64,000 nt of DNA from Palsa-506 sp963836355 (GCA_963836355.1 CAWIJO010000007.1:310001-374000); one strand, 5' to 3'; counted from the first letter of the stretch, positions 19,995-31,372 are shown. Numbers and translations are program-made. The notes: generated from the letters alone by a model not told the origin.

Positions 19995-20228
19995 CAGCCA
20001 AGCCTCTCTGCTCAGGGCGCGGTACCGGACTCCGCCCACCGCTGGAAACTGCGATCTTGTCATCCGGCCATGCGCCGTCGCGGCATGCTTCCGTCCTGCA
20101 GTCGCTGCAAGATGCCAGCGGAGCTATCGGGCAAGTCGTCCGGATAATCATGACTCCAGGGCCGGGTTCCTGCCAACAGTTAAGCCGGATGAGACCACCG
20201 CCCCCGGCACCCGGGGCGGCGGCGGCCG

Positions 20229-21161
20229 CTAGCCGGCCAGGCCGGATGCCCGCAGTCCGGCCTGCTGCGCCACGGCCAGCGCGTGATCGGCCACGCCGGG
20301 ATCGTCGGCTGCCAGCCAGGTGATCCGCGGATCCCGGCGGAACCACGCCACCTGCCGCCGGGCGAACCGCCGGGTCGCCAGCACGGTATCGGCGACGGCT
20401 TGCTGTTCCGGGCACTCTCCGGCCAGCAGGCGCAGCACCTGGGCGTAGCCGAGTGCGCGGCTCGCGGTCCTGCCCTCGCGGAGGCCGCAGCTGGCCAGTG
20501 CGTGGACTTCGGCGACGAAGCCTGCCTGCCACATCCGGTCGACCCGGTCGGCGATGCGCCGGTCGAGCTCGGCCCGCGGCAGCCGCAGGCCGACCTGCAC
20601 CGCCGGGTAGACCGACTCGTAGTCGGGCAGGGTCGCGCTGAACGGCCGCCCGGACAGCTGGATCACCTCAAGCGCCCGGATTATCCGGCGGCCGTTGCCC
20701 GGCAGGATCGCCGCCGCCGCGGCCGGATCGGCCCGCTGCAGCCTGGCGTGCAGCGCCGCCGCGCCGCGCTCGGCTAGGTCGGCCTCCAGGCTCTCGCGCA
20801 GCGCCGGATCGGTGCCGGGGAATTCCAGCTTGTCGATCGCGGCGCGGATGTACAGGCCGGAACCGCCGACCAGGATCGGTATCCGGCCGCGCGCGCTGAT
20901 CTCGCCGATGGCCGCGCGCGCCAGCCGCTGGTATTCAGAGACGCTCGCGGTTTCCGTTACGGCCCAGACGTCAAGCAGGTGGTGCGGCAGGCCGGCCCGC
21001 TCCGCCGGGGCCAGCTTCGCGGTGCCGATGTCCATGCCACGGTACAGCTGCATCGAGTCGGCGTTCACGATCTCGCCGCCGAGCGCGCGGGCCAGCCGCA
21101 GCGAAAGGCCCGATTTCCCGGCCGCAGTCGGTCCCACGACCGTGAGCACGGGCTGCGGCAT
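20229..21161 (-). CDS. miaA: tRNA dimethylallyltransferase
   Basis: 310 residues. The P-loop GPTAAGKSGLS is at 10-20, followed by the DMAPP transferase motifs ADSMQLYRGMDIGTAK and ILVGGSGLYIRA, and the C-terminal RRFARRQVAWFRRDP motif for tRNA binding. It adds the isopentenyl group to A37 of tRNAs reading UNN codons, the substrate that MiaB then methylthiolates; miaB is two genes upstream in the same run. Confidence 0.97.
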   Translation of the reverse strand: MPQPVLTVVGPTAAGKSGLSLRLARALGGEIVNADSMQLYRGMDIGTAKLAPAERAGLPHHLLDVWAVTETASVSEYQRLARAAIGEISARGRIPILVGGSGLYIRAAIDKLEFPGTDPALRESLEADLAERGAAALHARLQRADPAAAAAILPGNGRRIIRALEVIQLSGRPFSATLPDYESVYPAVQVGLRLPRAELDRRIADRVDRMWQAGFVAEVHALASCGLREGRTASRALGYAQVLRLLAGECPEQQAVADTVLATRRFARRQVAWFRRDPRITWLAADDPGVADHALAVAQQAGLRASGLAG

Positions 21162-21195
21162 GGCCCTAGTCTGCCAGCGCCGGCCGGCCGGAAGA

Positions 21196-21963
21196 CTAGC
21201 TGGCTGCCATCAGGCTCTGCCAAGACGCGACCAGGTAGGTGACGCCGAAGGGGGCGGCGGCACAGCGCAGGTGCCCGCGCAGCGCGATGTTTTCCGCCGC
21301 GCCGGCCAGCACCTGCCAGGCGGCCCGGCCGACGATCATCAGCTCGCCGTCGAGGGCGGGATCCAGCCTGGCCAGCGTGGCCGGGTCGGCAGCGGCCAGC
21401 GCCGCTGCGACCTCGGCGTCGTAGCGCTCGGCGGCGGGGTCGGCCGCCCCGTGCACACCGGCGGCCTTCCTGGCGGACGCGTCGCCCATCGCCAGCATGG
21501 CCGTCTTAGGGGCCATCCCGGCGAGTTCCGCGCCGAGCCGGAGGCAGTCGGCGGGCGGCATGTCCGCCGCCACCGCGCGCCATTGCAGCCGGGCTGATCC
21601 GGCGCATGAGGCTACGGCGGCTGCCTGCTCAAGGAGCCAGGCACCCACGGTCAGCGACAGCGGCAGCACTGGCTCCGCCGAGCCGGCCGGCCGCTCGGCG
21701 GACCCGGCAGGCCACGGGATGCCGAAGGGCCGCAGGCTCCCGGTCACCGATCCGGCATAGGTCGCGCTGGTGGTCGCGCCGCCCACCACGACGAGCAGGT
21801 CTGGCTCAGCTGCCAGCAGGGCGGCCACGGCCGCCACGCAGGACGCGCGCAGCTCGCGCAGTTCCGTGACGCTGGGTGGCCCGCCTGCCGCAGACCCGGC
21901 GGCGCCCATGGCCGCCGGGATGAGCAGCGGCGGGTGCGGGCAGACGGCGGCCGCGGCGAGCAC
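21196..21963 (-). CDS. Class III extradiol dioxygenase-like protein between miaB and miaA
   Basis: 255 residues beginning MLAAAAVCPHPPLLIPAAMG, the start of the LigB-type fold, and including MLAMGDASARKA and the YDAEVAAALAAADPATL region. This is the conserved actinobacterial protein encoded between miaB and miaA. It keeps the CPHPP His but lacks an obvious full metal site, so dioxygenase activity is doubtful. Its constant link to miaA/miaB suggests a role near tRNA modification, but this is inference. It begins 6 bases after miaB ends. Confidence 0.85.
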   Translation of the reverse strand: MLAAAAVCPHPPLLIPAAMGAAGSAAGGPPSVTELRELRASCVAAVAALLAAEPDLLVVVGGATTSATYAGSVTGSLRPFGIPWPAGSAERPAGSAEPVLPLSLTVGAWLLEQAAAVASCAGSARLQWRAVAADMPPADCLRLGAELAGMAPKTAMLAMGDASARKAAGVHGAADPAAERYDAEVAAALAAADPATLARLDPALDGELMIVGRAAWQVLAGAAENIALRGHLRCAAAPFGVTYLVASWQSLMAAS

Positions 21964-21969
21964 GGGCCG

Positions 21970-23457
21970 CTAGGCGGGACGGCCGACGGCGGGCATGCCC
22001 AGCAGCACTCGCGCCGTGCTCACTCCGGCGGCCGCCGTGCCGCCGGCCGCCGTGCCGCCTCGCCTGGCCGCCCAGGCATCGCCGCCACGGGTCCGGCGCA
22101 CCGCCAGCGGCTGGCCATCGGCGATCAGGTAGTGCGGGGCGCCGCGGGTGACAATGGTGGTGACCACGTCTCCCGGCCGCGGCGACGTGCCCGCAGGCGC
22201 GAAATGCACCAGCCGGTTGTCGCGCGCCCGGCCGGACATCCGGTGGGTAGTCTCGTCCTTGCGGCCCTCGCCGTCGGCGACGAGCACTTCCACCGGCCGG
22301 CCGGTGAACTCCGCGTTCGCGGTGAGCGAGGTCTCCGCCACCAGCGTGGCCAGCCGTTCGTATCGGTCCTGCACCACCGCGGCTGGTACCTGCCCGGCCA
22401 TCGCGGCGGCCGGTGTGCCCGGCCGCTGGGAGTACCTGAAGGTGAAGGCGCCGGCGAACCTGGCCTGGCGGACCAGGTCTAGCGTGTCGGCGAAGTCCCG
22501 CTCGGTCTCGCCCGGGAAGCCCACGATGATGTCGGTCGTGATCGCGGCATCCGGGATCGCGGCCCGGACCCGGTCGATAATCCTCAGGTATTTGTCCCGC
22601 CGGTAGGCCCGCCGCATGGCCCGGAGCACCGCGTCCGAGCCGGACTGCAACGGCATATGCAGCTGCGGCATCACGTTCGGGGTATGCGCCATCGCGTCGA
22701 TCACGTCATCGGTGAAGTCACGCGGATGCGGTGAGGTAAACCGGACCCGCTCCAGCCCATCGACGCGGCCGCAGGCGCGGAGCAGCTTGCCGAACGCCAG
22801 CCGGTCACCGAAGCCCGCGCCGTAGGAATTGACGTTCTGCCCGAGCAGCGTGACCTCAAGAACGCCATCGGCGGCCAGTGCGCGGATCTCGGCCAGCACG
22901 TCACCGGGCCGGCGGTCCTCCTCCCGGCCGCGCAGGCTCGGCACAATGCAGAACGTGCAGGTGTTGTTGCAGCCAACCGAGATGGCGACCCAGGCCGAGT
23001 AGGGGGATTCCCGGCGGGCGGGCAGGACCGAAGGGAAGCGCTCCAGCGACTCGAGTATCTCGACCTGCGCCTGCTGCTGCGCCCGCGCGCGGTCAAGCAG
23101 CGCAGGCAGCGAGCCGATGTTGTGCGTGCCGAACACGACGTCCACCCACGGGGCCCGCGCCGTGATGCCCGCCCGGTCCTTCTGCGCAAGGCAGCCGCCG
23201 ACCGCGATCTGCATGCCCGGGTGCGCGTTCTTGACCGGCAGCAGATGGCCCAGGTTGCCGTACAGGCGGTTGTCGGCGTTCTCCCGGACCGCGCAGGTGT
23301 TGAACACGACCACGTCGGGGGTGGCGTCGTCCGCGGCCCGCTGGTAACCGGCTTCCTCCAGCAATCCGGCTAGCCGCTCGGAGTCGTGCATGTTCATCTG
23401 GCATCCGTAAGTCCGGATCTCGAAGCTGCGGAGACCGTCGGAGCGCGCCATGCCCAT
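21970..23457 (-). CDS. miaB: tRNA-2-methylthio-N6-dimethylallyladenosine synthase
   Basis: 495 residues. The N-terminal UPF0004 domain carries the three auxiliary-cluster cysteines (TYGCQMN, NTCAVREN, GGCLAQK), the radical-SAM motif CNNTCTFC follows, and a C-terminal TRAM domain ends the conserved part. It methylthiolates ms2i6A37 in tRNA after MiaA. The C-terminal ~50 residues are Ala/Gly-rich and variable. The start is the ATG at 23457 or the ATG two codons later (MARSDGL). It is the first gene of the miaB-miaA-dapF run. Confidence 0.97.
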   Translation of the reverse strand: MGMARSDGLRSFEIRTYGCQMNMHDSERLAGLLEEAGYQRAADDATPDVVVFNTCAVRENADNRLYGNLGHLLPVKNAHPGMQIAVGGCLAQKDRAGITARAPWVDVVFGTHNIGSLPALLDRARAQQQAQVEILESLERFPSVLPARRESPYSAWVAISVGCNNTCTFCIVPSLRGREEDRRPGDVLAEIRALAADGVLEVTLLGQNVNSYGAGFGDRLAFGKLLRACGRVDGLERVRFTSPHPRDFTDDVIDAMAHTPNVMPQLHMPLQSGSDAVLRAMRRAYRRDKYLRIIDRVRAAIPDAAITTDIIVGFPGETERDFADTLDLVRQARFAGAFTFRYSQRPGTPAAAMAGQVPAAVVQDRYERLATLVAETSLTANAEFTGRPVEVLVADGEGRKDETTHRMSGRARDNRLVHFAPAGTSPRPGDVVTTIVTRGAPHYLIADGQPLAVRRTRGGDAWAARRGGTAAGGTAAAGVSTARVLLGMPAVGRPA

Positions 23458-23481
23458 CAGGGTAGACGCACCTGGTCCCCG

Positions 23482-23533
23482 GCCGTCCAGCCCGGCCGTC
23501 CAGCCCGGCCGTCCAGCCCGGCCGCGCAGCCCG
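23482..23533. repeat. 13-bp tandem repeat upstream of miaB
   Basis: GCCGTCCAGCCCG occurs exactly at 23482-23494, 23495-23507 and 23508-23520, with a variant at 23521-23533. It lies in the 215-base gap between divergent miaB and the S9 peptidase gene, where both promoters must be. Confidence 0.85.
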
Positions 23534-23672
23534 GCCGGGGGGGCGCGCCGACGGCCCGGCGGGCCCTCTTGATCGCCCCGATCGGGCCGATCTTCATCGC
23601 TTCGGTCACAGAGCAGGGCTCGTGTCCGGAATCTCCGCTAGGCGGGAGCCCTCGTTGGTGCACGATAGCCCT

Positions 23673-25855
23673 ATGACAGAGAGCGCGACGGTTCCGGCGG
23701 CAGGCGCGACGAATACAGCAGTGGATTCGACGGACACCCCTGACGCAGCGATAGACACAGGAGCGAGCCAGCCATTGACCGCCGGGGACACGGCGATACC
23801 AGTTGCCGCGTTCGGAACGTGGCCTTCCCCCATCACGGCCGCCGACGTGGCGAGGGGACGGATCCGGCTCTCCTTCCCCAGCGTTATCGGCGAGGACATT
23901 TGGTGGCAGGAAGGCAGGCCGGAGGAAGGCGGCCGGATGACCGTTGTGCACTGCGGCGCGGACGGTAGGCCGCGCGCCCTGCTGCCCGCCCCGTGGAATG
24001 CGCGGACGCGCGTGCATGAATATGGTGGATTGTCTTATTTGCCGGTGCCGCGCGCCTCGGTCCGGCCCCGCGCGGCGGGCGGGAAGCCTCCGCGCGGTCA
24101 CGCGATTGTCTTTGCTAACTACTCCGACCAGCGGCTCTACCTGGCCGGGTTGGAGGCGGCCGACGCGAAGGATGCGGCGCCCCCGTGCCCGCTGACGCCC
24201 GATCCGGCCGCGATCGGTGCGGCCGGCCTGGAGGCGGCCGGGCTGCGGTTCGCCGACTTCGCGCTCTCCCCGGACCGCAAGGAGGTCTGGTGCGTTCAGG
24301 AAAGGCATGCCGACGGTAAAGTCACCCGCGCGATAGTCGCGGTCCCGCTGGACGGCTCGGCGGCCGATAACGCCGAGGCGATCCGGCAGCTTGCCGCCGG
24401 ATCCGACTTCTACGCCTTCCCCACGCCGTCGCCCGACGGCAGCCGGCTGGCTTGGATCTGCTGGAATCATCCGCACATGCCGTGGGACGGCACCGAGCTG
24501 CGGGTGGCTGCCATCGACAAGGGCATCCCCGGCAAGGGCAGGCTGGTCAAGGGCAACCTGCGGGAATCCGTGCTTGCCCCGGCATGGCGGGACAACACGA
24601 GCCTGTACGTGGCCACGGACTGGACCGGCTGGTGGAACATCTACCAGGTGGGCCTGACCGGCGAGCCGCCGCAGGCGCTCTTTCCGGCCGAGGAGGAATT
24701 CGCCGGACCGCTGTGGCAGCTCGGCGCGCGACCGTTCGCGATGCTGGCCGACGGCCGGCTCGCGGTGCTGCACGGGCGCGGTGGCCTCCGGCTGGGCATT
24801 CTCGATCCGGAGACATCCGAGCTGACCGACCTGGACATCGGGTTCGGCGAGTTCTCAGCCGGGCTGTCCGCGGATGGAAATGTGATCGCCGGGGTGGCCG
24901 GCGGCCCCAGCGAGCCGCTGTCGGTGGTCGGCGTCGACGCGGCCACCGCCAAGGTGGCGGTGCTGCGCCGGGAGGTCGACGAGGTCCCCGATGCCAGGTA
25001 CCTGCCGGTACCGCGCCAGGTGGACCTGGAAGGACCGTACGGCCGCATCGTCCACGCGCTGGTGTACGCGCCGTCCAACCCAGCCGTGACGGCGCCGGAT
25101 GGCGAGCTGCCGCCGTACGTGGTCTGGGTGCACGGCGGCCCGACCGCGAATGCGGTCGGGCTGCTGGATGTGGAGAAGGCGTACTTCACTAGCCGTGGCA
25201 TCGGGATCGTCGACGTGAATTACGGCGGGTCAACCGGATACGGCCGGCTGTACCGGGAACGGCTGCGGCGCCAGTGGGGCGTTGTCGACGTCGAGGACGC
25301 GAAGGCGGCCGCCGTGTCGCTCGCCAAGTCAGGCCAGGCCGACCGCAGGCGGCTGGCGATCCGCGGCGGCTCGGCCGGCGGCTGGACGGCGCTGGCCGCA
25401 GTGACCACCGGCGCCGTGCGGGATCCGGCCTTCGCCGCCGCCACTTCCTATTTCGGTGTCGGCGATCTGCGTGGTTTCGCCGCGTCGACGCACGACTTCG
25501 AGTCCCGGTATCTCGACGGGCTGATCGGGCCGCTGCCCGGCTTCGAGACCGTGTACCTGGAGCGCGCCCCGGTGGGCCACGTGACCGACAAGACTTGCCC
25601 GGTGCTGCTGCTGCAGGGCCTCGATGACCCGGTTGTGCCGCCGCAGCAGGCCGAGAGCATCTCGGCTGACCTGGCCGCGCACGGCATCCGGCACGCGTAC
25701 ATCCCATTCGCGGGCGAATCGCACGGGTTCAGGAAGGCGGAGAGCATCATCGCGTCGCTGGAGGCCGAGCTGTCCTTCTACGGTCAGATCCTGGGCTTCA
25801 CGCCGCCTGGCATCCCGCCGGTCAAGCTGACGGACGGAAAGGCGGCGAGAAGGCG

Positions 25856-25859
<4 letters not shown>
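23673..25859 (+). CDS. S9 family peptidase (prolyl oligopeptidase/acylaminoacyl type)
   Basis: 728 residues from the ATG at 23673. An N-terminal beta-propeller domain (blocks such as DFALSPDRKEVWCVQE and FYAFPTPSPDGSRLAW) precedes an alpha/beta-hydrolase domain. The catalytic triad is readable: Ser in IRGGSAGGWTAL, Asp in QGLDDPVVPPQQ and His in GESHGFRKAE. The HGGP oxyanion motif is in VWVHGGPTANA. No signal peptide is seen, so it is probably a cytoplasmic oligopeptide hydrolase. The last 4 bases overlap the convergent RNase Y gene. Confidence 0.93.
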
Positions 25860-27508
<1,649 letters not shown>

Positions 27509-28104
27509 ACCGCTTGCCGGTACCAGCGCCAAACCCTGCAGCGAGGTGCCACGCGCCTGAGCGGCTGACGCCCGCCCGGGCCGGTATCCGCCCGAGCCAG
27601 CGCCCGATGGGCGTCCGGCCCGATTCGCTCCCGGCCAGCCGGGACGCCTGGATAACCCGAACGGTTGCCGTCTGTTGCCGGTGCTCCTTTCTCACCGGCC
27701 TCTCATCGGGCCCTCGGACTGGTCGGCCGAACCCGCCTGGCCCGGCGTACCGCAGATGGCATCCGGCCAGCAGCCGGGCCGGCTGACGCGGTCAGACCAT
27801 CGGCCCGACCGGCTCAGATCGTCCGGCCGACGCCGCTGCCGACTACCGCGCGCCTGTGCCCGCGGGCTGTGTACCAGTCCTTTATGCCTCACAGCCTCCG
27901 GATTCGCCGGTCCGTCCCAGCCGGTTCCTGGCTCTCCGGTGCTCGCGTTTGATCTTGCCTGCCTATGCTTACCCGCCTAGCGCGGAGCAAATACCTCACT
28001 GCCGTGAGGCTAAGCGGAGATAACGTTTTGGGCAAGCAGGGCCTGCGCGGCCTGCCCCGGGCGATGGCTCACCGCGGCTCGCTGCCGAGACGGCTGCCGG
28101 TTGT
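27509..28104. other. Intergenic gap between rny and recX
   Basis: About 600 bases without a supported gene. It contains the rny promoter region and, near recX, a small hairpin at 27994-28009. Open frames are compositional (Pro/Arg/Ala-rich) and show no domain. Confidence 0.5.
27994..28009 (-). terminator. Possible terminator downstream of recX
   Basis: On the minus strand CCTCAC pairs with GTGAGG around a four-base loop, followed by TATTTG, a short U-rich run. It lies about 95 bases after the recX stop and could end the recA-recX transcript. The stem is short, so confidence is low. Confidence 0.35.
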
Positions 28105-28788
28105 TTACCATGCGGCCGCCGGTCCGTCAGGTTCGGTCTCTGGCGGGTCATCCAGGTCGATCCCGGCCCCGGCCGGGTCGAGGCCCTCGCGCTCCAGGGC
28201 CTCTCGCACGACCCGGTAGGTGATCGCGGCCGAGTATCCCTTCCTGGCGAGCAGGCCGGTAAGCCGCCGGATTCGAGCGGCCAGCGGCTGCCCTCTCGTG
28301 CTGGCCAGCCGGCGCTCGACAAGGCTGCGTGCGGTGGCGATTTCCTGGCCCGGATCGAGCCTGCCGACGGCCGCCTTGATGTCGTCGCGCGGAACCCCGC
28401 GCTGCCTCAGCTCGGCTGCGAGGGCACGGCGGGCCAGGCCCCGGCCGTGATGCCGGGACTCAACCCAGGCGGCAGCGAATGCCGCATCGTCGATGAGCTT
28501 GACCTCGCTGAAGCGCCCGAGCACGGCTTCGGCAGTCTCCTCGGGTACGCCACGCCGCCGCAGCGCCGCGGCGAGCTCGGCCCGGGTCCGCGGGGCGGCA
28601 GTCAGCATCCGCAGGCAGATCTGTCGCGCGACCGCCTCCTGACCTGCCTGACCTGCCTGACCTGCCTGGCCGGGCAGGTCAGGCAGGGTCCGCCCGGCCG
28701 GCACGCCAGGAACGGCCCACCCGCCCGGCGTTACTGGCGCGGAATCCGATGGGGCCGCCGGGCTGGCGCGCTTGGCGCTACGACCCAC
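28105..28788 (-). CDS. recX: Regulatory protein RecX
   Basis: 227 residues with three RecX-type three-helix repeats: ICLRMLTAAPRTRAELAAAL, VKLIDDAAFAAAWVESRHHGRG and IRRLTGLLARKGYSAAITYRVV. RecX binds RecA filaments and limits their activity. The gene starts inside the 3' end of recA (11-base overlap), the classic recA-recX coupling. The N-terminal ~50 residues are a low-complexity leader with a GQA repeat from a 9-bp tandem unit at 28639-28665, next to an 11-bp inverted repeat (28656-28666/28673-28683). Confidence 0.95.
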   Translation of the reverse strand: MGRSAKRASPAAPSDSAPVTPGGWAVPGVPAGRTLPDLPGQAGQAGQAGQEAVARQICLRMLTAAPRTRAELAAALRRRGVPEETAEAVLGRFSEVKLIDDAAFAAAWVESRHHGRGLARRALAAELRQRGVPRDDIKAAVGRLDPGQEIATARSLVERRLASTRGQPLAARIRRLTGLLARKGYSAAITYRVVREALEREGLDPAGAGIDLDDPPETEPDGPAAAW

Positions 28789-29905
28789 CGCCCGCGACTC
28801 CTCTGGCTCCGGCGGTGACCTTGGCCCCGGAAATGCTTGGCACCACCGCTAGGTCGGGCTTCCCGCCGGCCTCCGCATCCAGCCGCGGGCCTACGCCAAG
28901 CTTCTCCTTGATCTTCTTCTCGATCTCGTTCGCGAGGTCGGGGTTGCTGCGCAGGAAATTCCTGGCGTTCTCCTTGCCCTGGCCGAGCTGGTCGCCCTCA
29001 TAGGTGTACCAGGCACCGGACTTGCGGACGATCGCCTGCTCCACGCCAAGGTCGATCAGGCTGCCCTCCCTGCTGATGCCTACGCCGTACAGGATGTCGA
29101 ACTCCGCGACCTTGAAGGGCGGGCTGCACTTGTTCTTGACCACCTTCACCCGGGTGCGGTTGCCCACCGCGTCGGTGCCGTCCTTGAGCGTCTCGATCCG
29201 CCGGATGTCCAGCCGTACCGATGCGTAGAACTTCAGCGCCTTCCCGCCCGTCGTCGTCTCGGGCGACCCGAACATGACGCCAATCTTCTCGCGCAGCTGG
29301 TTGATGAAGATCGCAGTCGTCTTGGTCTGGTTCAGCGCGCCCGCGATCTTGCGGAGCGCCTGGGACATGAGGCGGGCCTGCAGCCCGACGTGGCTGTCCC
29401 CCATCTCGCCCTCGATTTCCGCCCGCGGCACGAGTGCGGCCACCGAGTCGATGACGATGACGTCGACGGCCCCGGAGCGGATGAGCATGTCAGCGATCTC
29501 CAGCGCCTGCTCGCCGGTATCCGGCTGCGAGACAAGCAGCGCGTCGGTGTCCACGCCGAGCTTCTTGGCGTAGTCCGGATCAAGCGCGTGCTCGGCGTCG
29601 ATGAAGGCGGCGATCCCGCCGGCCTTCTGCGCGTTCGCGACCGCGTGCAGGGCCAGTGACGTCTTGCCGCTGCTCTCCGGGCCGTAGATCTCGACGATCC
29701 GGCCGCGCGGGAGGCCGCCGATGCCGAGCGCCGCGTCGAGTGAGATGGATCCGGTGGGGATCACCTCAACCGGTGCCCGGGTGTCATCGCCGAGCCGCAT
29801 GATCGCGCCCCTGCCGAACTGCCGTTCGATCTGGGCGAGCGCGGTTTCCAGGGACTTCTCCCGGTCGCCGCCGCCTTTGCTGCCCGCCCTGTCGTTCGGT
29901 GCCAT
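28778..29905 (-). CDS. recA: Recombinase RecA
   Basis: 375 residues. The Walker A motif GPESSGKTSLALH, the QPDTGEQALEIAD segment, Walker B VIVIDSVAAL and the DNA-binding loop 2 region ending GGKALKFYASVRLDIRR are all intact, with a variable acidic/Gly C-terminus. RecA performs homologous pairing and triggers LexA self-cleavage. The ATG at 29905 follows a GGGAG Shine-Dalgarno. A LexA-type box lies about 230 bases upstream at 30135-30148, so SOS control is expected. Confidence 0.99.
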   Translation of the reverse strand: MAPNDRAGSKGGGDREKSLETALAQIERQFGRGAIMRLGDDTRAPVEVIPTGSISLDAALGIGGLPRGRIVEIYGPESSGKTSLALHAVANAQKAGGIAAFIDAEHALDPDYAKKLGVDTDALLVSQPDTGEQALEIADMLIRSGAVDVIVIDSVAALVPRAEIEGEMGDSHVGLQARLMSQALRKIAGALNQTKTTAIFINQLREKIGVMFGSPETTTGGKALKFYASVRLDIRRIETLKDGTDAVGNRTRVKVVKNKCSPPFKVAEFDILYGVGISREGSLIDLGVEQAIVRKSGAWYTYEGDQLGQGKENARNFLRSNPDLANEIEKKIKEKLGVGPRLDAEAGGKPDLAVVPSISGAKVTAGARGVAGGGS

Positions 29906-30134
29906 GAGAACTCCCGTTGGGAAGGGGCTACCCGCCGTGCCAGCCAGAGCCGACCGCCGGTTGAGCCGTTCGTATATAGCGCTTCCGCGCTGTCAACTAC
30001 GTCGTGAACTGTCGGCTCCGACGCTACGCGCCGCCTCTGACAGTCTCCGGGCAGTCTCCGGGCGCTGGTTCCTGGCGCTGGCGCCGCACCGGGCCCGGCG
30101 AGGCCGCTGAGGTCACCAGCAGGGCTACCCTAGA

Positions 30135-30148
30135 CGAACAATTGTTCG
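30135..30148. promoter_or_regulatory. LexA-binding (SOS) box upstream of recA
   Basis: CGAACAATTGTTCG is a perfect 14-bp palindrome fitting the actinobacterial/Bacillus-type SOS consensus CGAAC-N4-GTTCG. It lies 230 bases upstream of recA on the minus strand, with TAGGGT just downstream as a possible -10. It is about 230 bases from the divergent HTH gene, which could also be affected. Confidence 0.85.
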
Positions 30149-30223
30149 ATCATAGCGCGACGCGCCGAGGCCCAGATGCAGAACTCTTAGACGACGCGCC
30201 CCGCCTCCCAAAACACCCAGCCG

Positions 30224-30249
30224 TCGTAGTGAACTACAGTTCACTACGA
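30224..30249. promoter_or_regulatory. Perfect 12-bp inverted repeat, probable operator of the HTH-Fic pair
   Basis: TCGTAGTGAACT (30224-30235) and AGTTCACTACGA (30238-30249) are perfect inverted arms around AC. A half-related word, GTAGTGCAC, recurs at 30302-30310. It lies about 125 bases before the HTH gene, so that protein is the natural candidate to bind it; this is inference. Confidence 0.55.
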
Positions 30250-30375
30250 ATAGAACTCATAATGCACTGCAGCTAACTATGGACTCCTTCTATGATGTAC
30301 TGTAGTGCACAACTAAGCCAGATCATTGTGCTCCCAGATGAGCCAGATCTTGGCCATCCCAGCTGAGGTGGTCGC

Positions 30376-30846
30376 ATGCCCAGGGTCTCCGTCGACGTGT
30401 CCGTGCGCAGCCGGGAGCTGCTCGACAGCCACTTCGACGAGTGGCAGCCGCTGCGGGGCCTCGCCCGCCCGCCACGCGGCTGGATTCATGCGGTCCGCGA
30501 AGCGCTGGGCATGAGCGCGGCGGCACTCGCCGGCCGCCTGGGAATCACGCCCGGCGCGGTCATCAGGCTGGAGCAGTCCGAGGCTGCCGACCGGGCCCGG
30601 CTGGAGACGCTGCGCCGGACCGCCGACGCGCTCGGCTGTGATCTTGTCTACCTGCTCGTGCCGCGTCGCCCGCTCACTGCGGTCGTCCGGGACCGGGCCC
30701 GGGAGCTTGCCCGCCTGCAGGTCGCCGCCGTTGAGCAGACGATGCGCCTGGAGGACCAGGCAACGGGCCAGCCGGGCGCGCTGGAGGATCAGCTCACCGA
30801 GCGGCTGCTCGAGCGCGGCCGGCTGTGGAGCGGCCCAGGCGCATGA
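30376..30846 (+). CDS. Mobile mystery protein A (XRE-type HTH, antitoxin-like)
   Basis: 156 residues. The N-terminal region (RELLDSHFDEWQPL...RPPRGWIHAVREALGMS) followed by an HTH (AAALAGRLGITPGAVIRLEQSEA, about residues 47-72) and the RLETLRRTADALGCDLVYLLVP block is diagnostic of the family named mobile mystery protein A. The family pairs with a Fic-domain partner (protein B) and behaves like a toxin-antitoxin or mobile addiction pair. Here the ATGA overlap at 30843-30846 couples it to the Fic gene. A GAGG Shine-Dalgarno precedes the ATG. Confidence 0.85.
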   Translation: MPRVSVDVSVRSRELLDSHFDEWQPLRGLARPPRGWIHAVREALGMSAAALAGRLGITPGAVIRLEQSEAADRARLETLRRTADALGCDLVYLLVPRRPLTAVVRDRARELARLQVAAVEQTMRLEDQATGQPGALEDQLTERLLERGRLWSGPGA

Positions 30847-31218
30847 CCGACCTGGCCAGCGGGCCGTCCGGCGCCACCCCGGTGACCGACGCCGAGCGGC
30901 GAGGGCTGCTCCAGCCGGTGCTGACCCGGGCCGAGCTCAACCTCGCCGAGGCGGCGAACATCAATGCCGCGATGTCGTGGCTGTTCTTGTCCCGCCGCCG
31001 GATCCGGCCGGAGTCGGTGACCGGCGAGCAGTGGCTGCAGCGCCTGCACCGCGAGATGTATGGCCAGGTCTGGGCCTGGGCGGGACGCTACAGGACCGCT
31101 GACCGGAACCTCGGCGTGCCGCACTGGCAGATCCGGATGGACATGCGCGGCATCCTCGCTGATGCGCGCGCCTGGCTCGCCGACACCACCCGGGCGCGCG
31201 CGTGCCTGACCTGGTCAT

Positions 31219-31267
31219 TGATCACGGATGATTCGGGGGGTTCTGACGCGCGAATCATCCGCGATCA
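31219..31267. other. 17-bp inverted repeat at the Fic truncation point
   Basis: TGATCACGGATGATTCG (31219-31235) and CGAATCATCCGCGATCA (31251-31267) pair with one mismatch around a 15-base loop. It begins about 20 bases after Fic homology stops. It may be the trace of the event that removed the Fic C-terminus, a small palindromic element, or a terminator. Confidence 0.6.
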
Positions 31268-31283
31268 TGAAACGCTCGCCGGT

Positions 31284-31372
31284 TGTGGTGGCAGTGCGGC
31301 TGCTGTGGTGGCAGTGCGGCTGCTGTGGTGGCAGTGCGGCTGCTGTGGTGGCAGTGCGGCTGCTGTGGTGGC
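31284..31372. repeat. 20-bp tandem repeat, 4.4 copies
   Basis: TGTGGTGGCAGTGCGGCTGC is repeated exactly at 31284-31303, 31304-31323, 31324-31343 and 31344-31363, followed by a partial copy. The unit is not a multiple of three. It lies between the truncated Fic gene and the stop codon of DUF3046. Confidence 0.95.

Larger units (their letters stand above)
29906..30375. other. AT-rich control region between divergent recA and the HTH gene
   Basis: A 470-base region that is clearly less GC-rich than its surroundings from about 30110 to 30350. It holds the recA LexA box and a separate perfect inverted repeat at 30224-30249. It also contains related short words (GTAGTG, CACTAC, TGCACTGCAG) up to the start of the HTH gene at 30376. 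No gene is present. Confidence 0.6.

Noticed and set aside
31284..31372. Tandem 20-bp units as a CRISPR array
   Set aside because: Units are directly adjacent with no spacers and there are no cas genes in the window.
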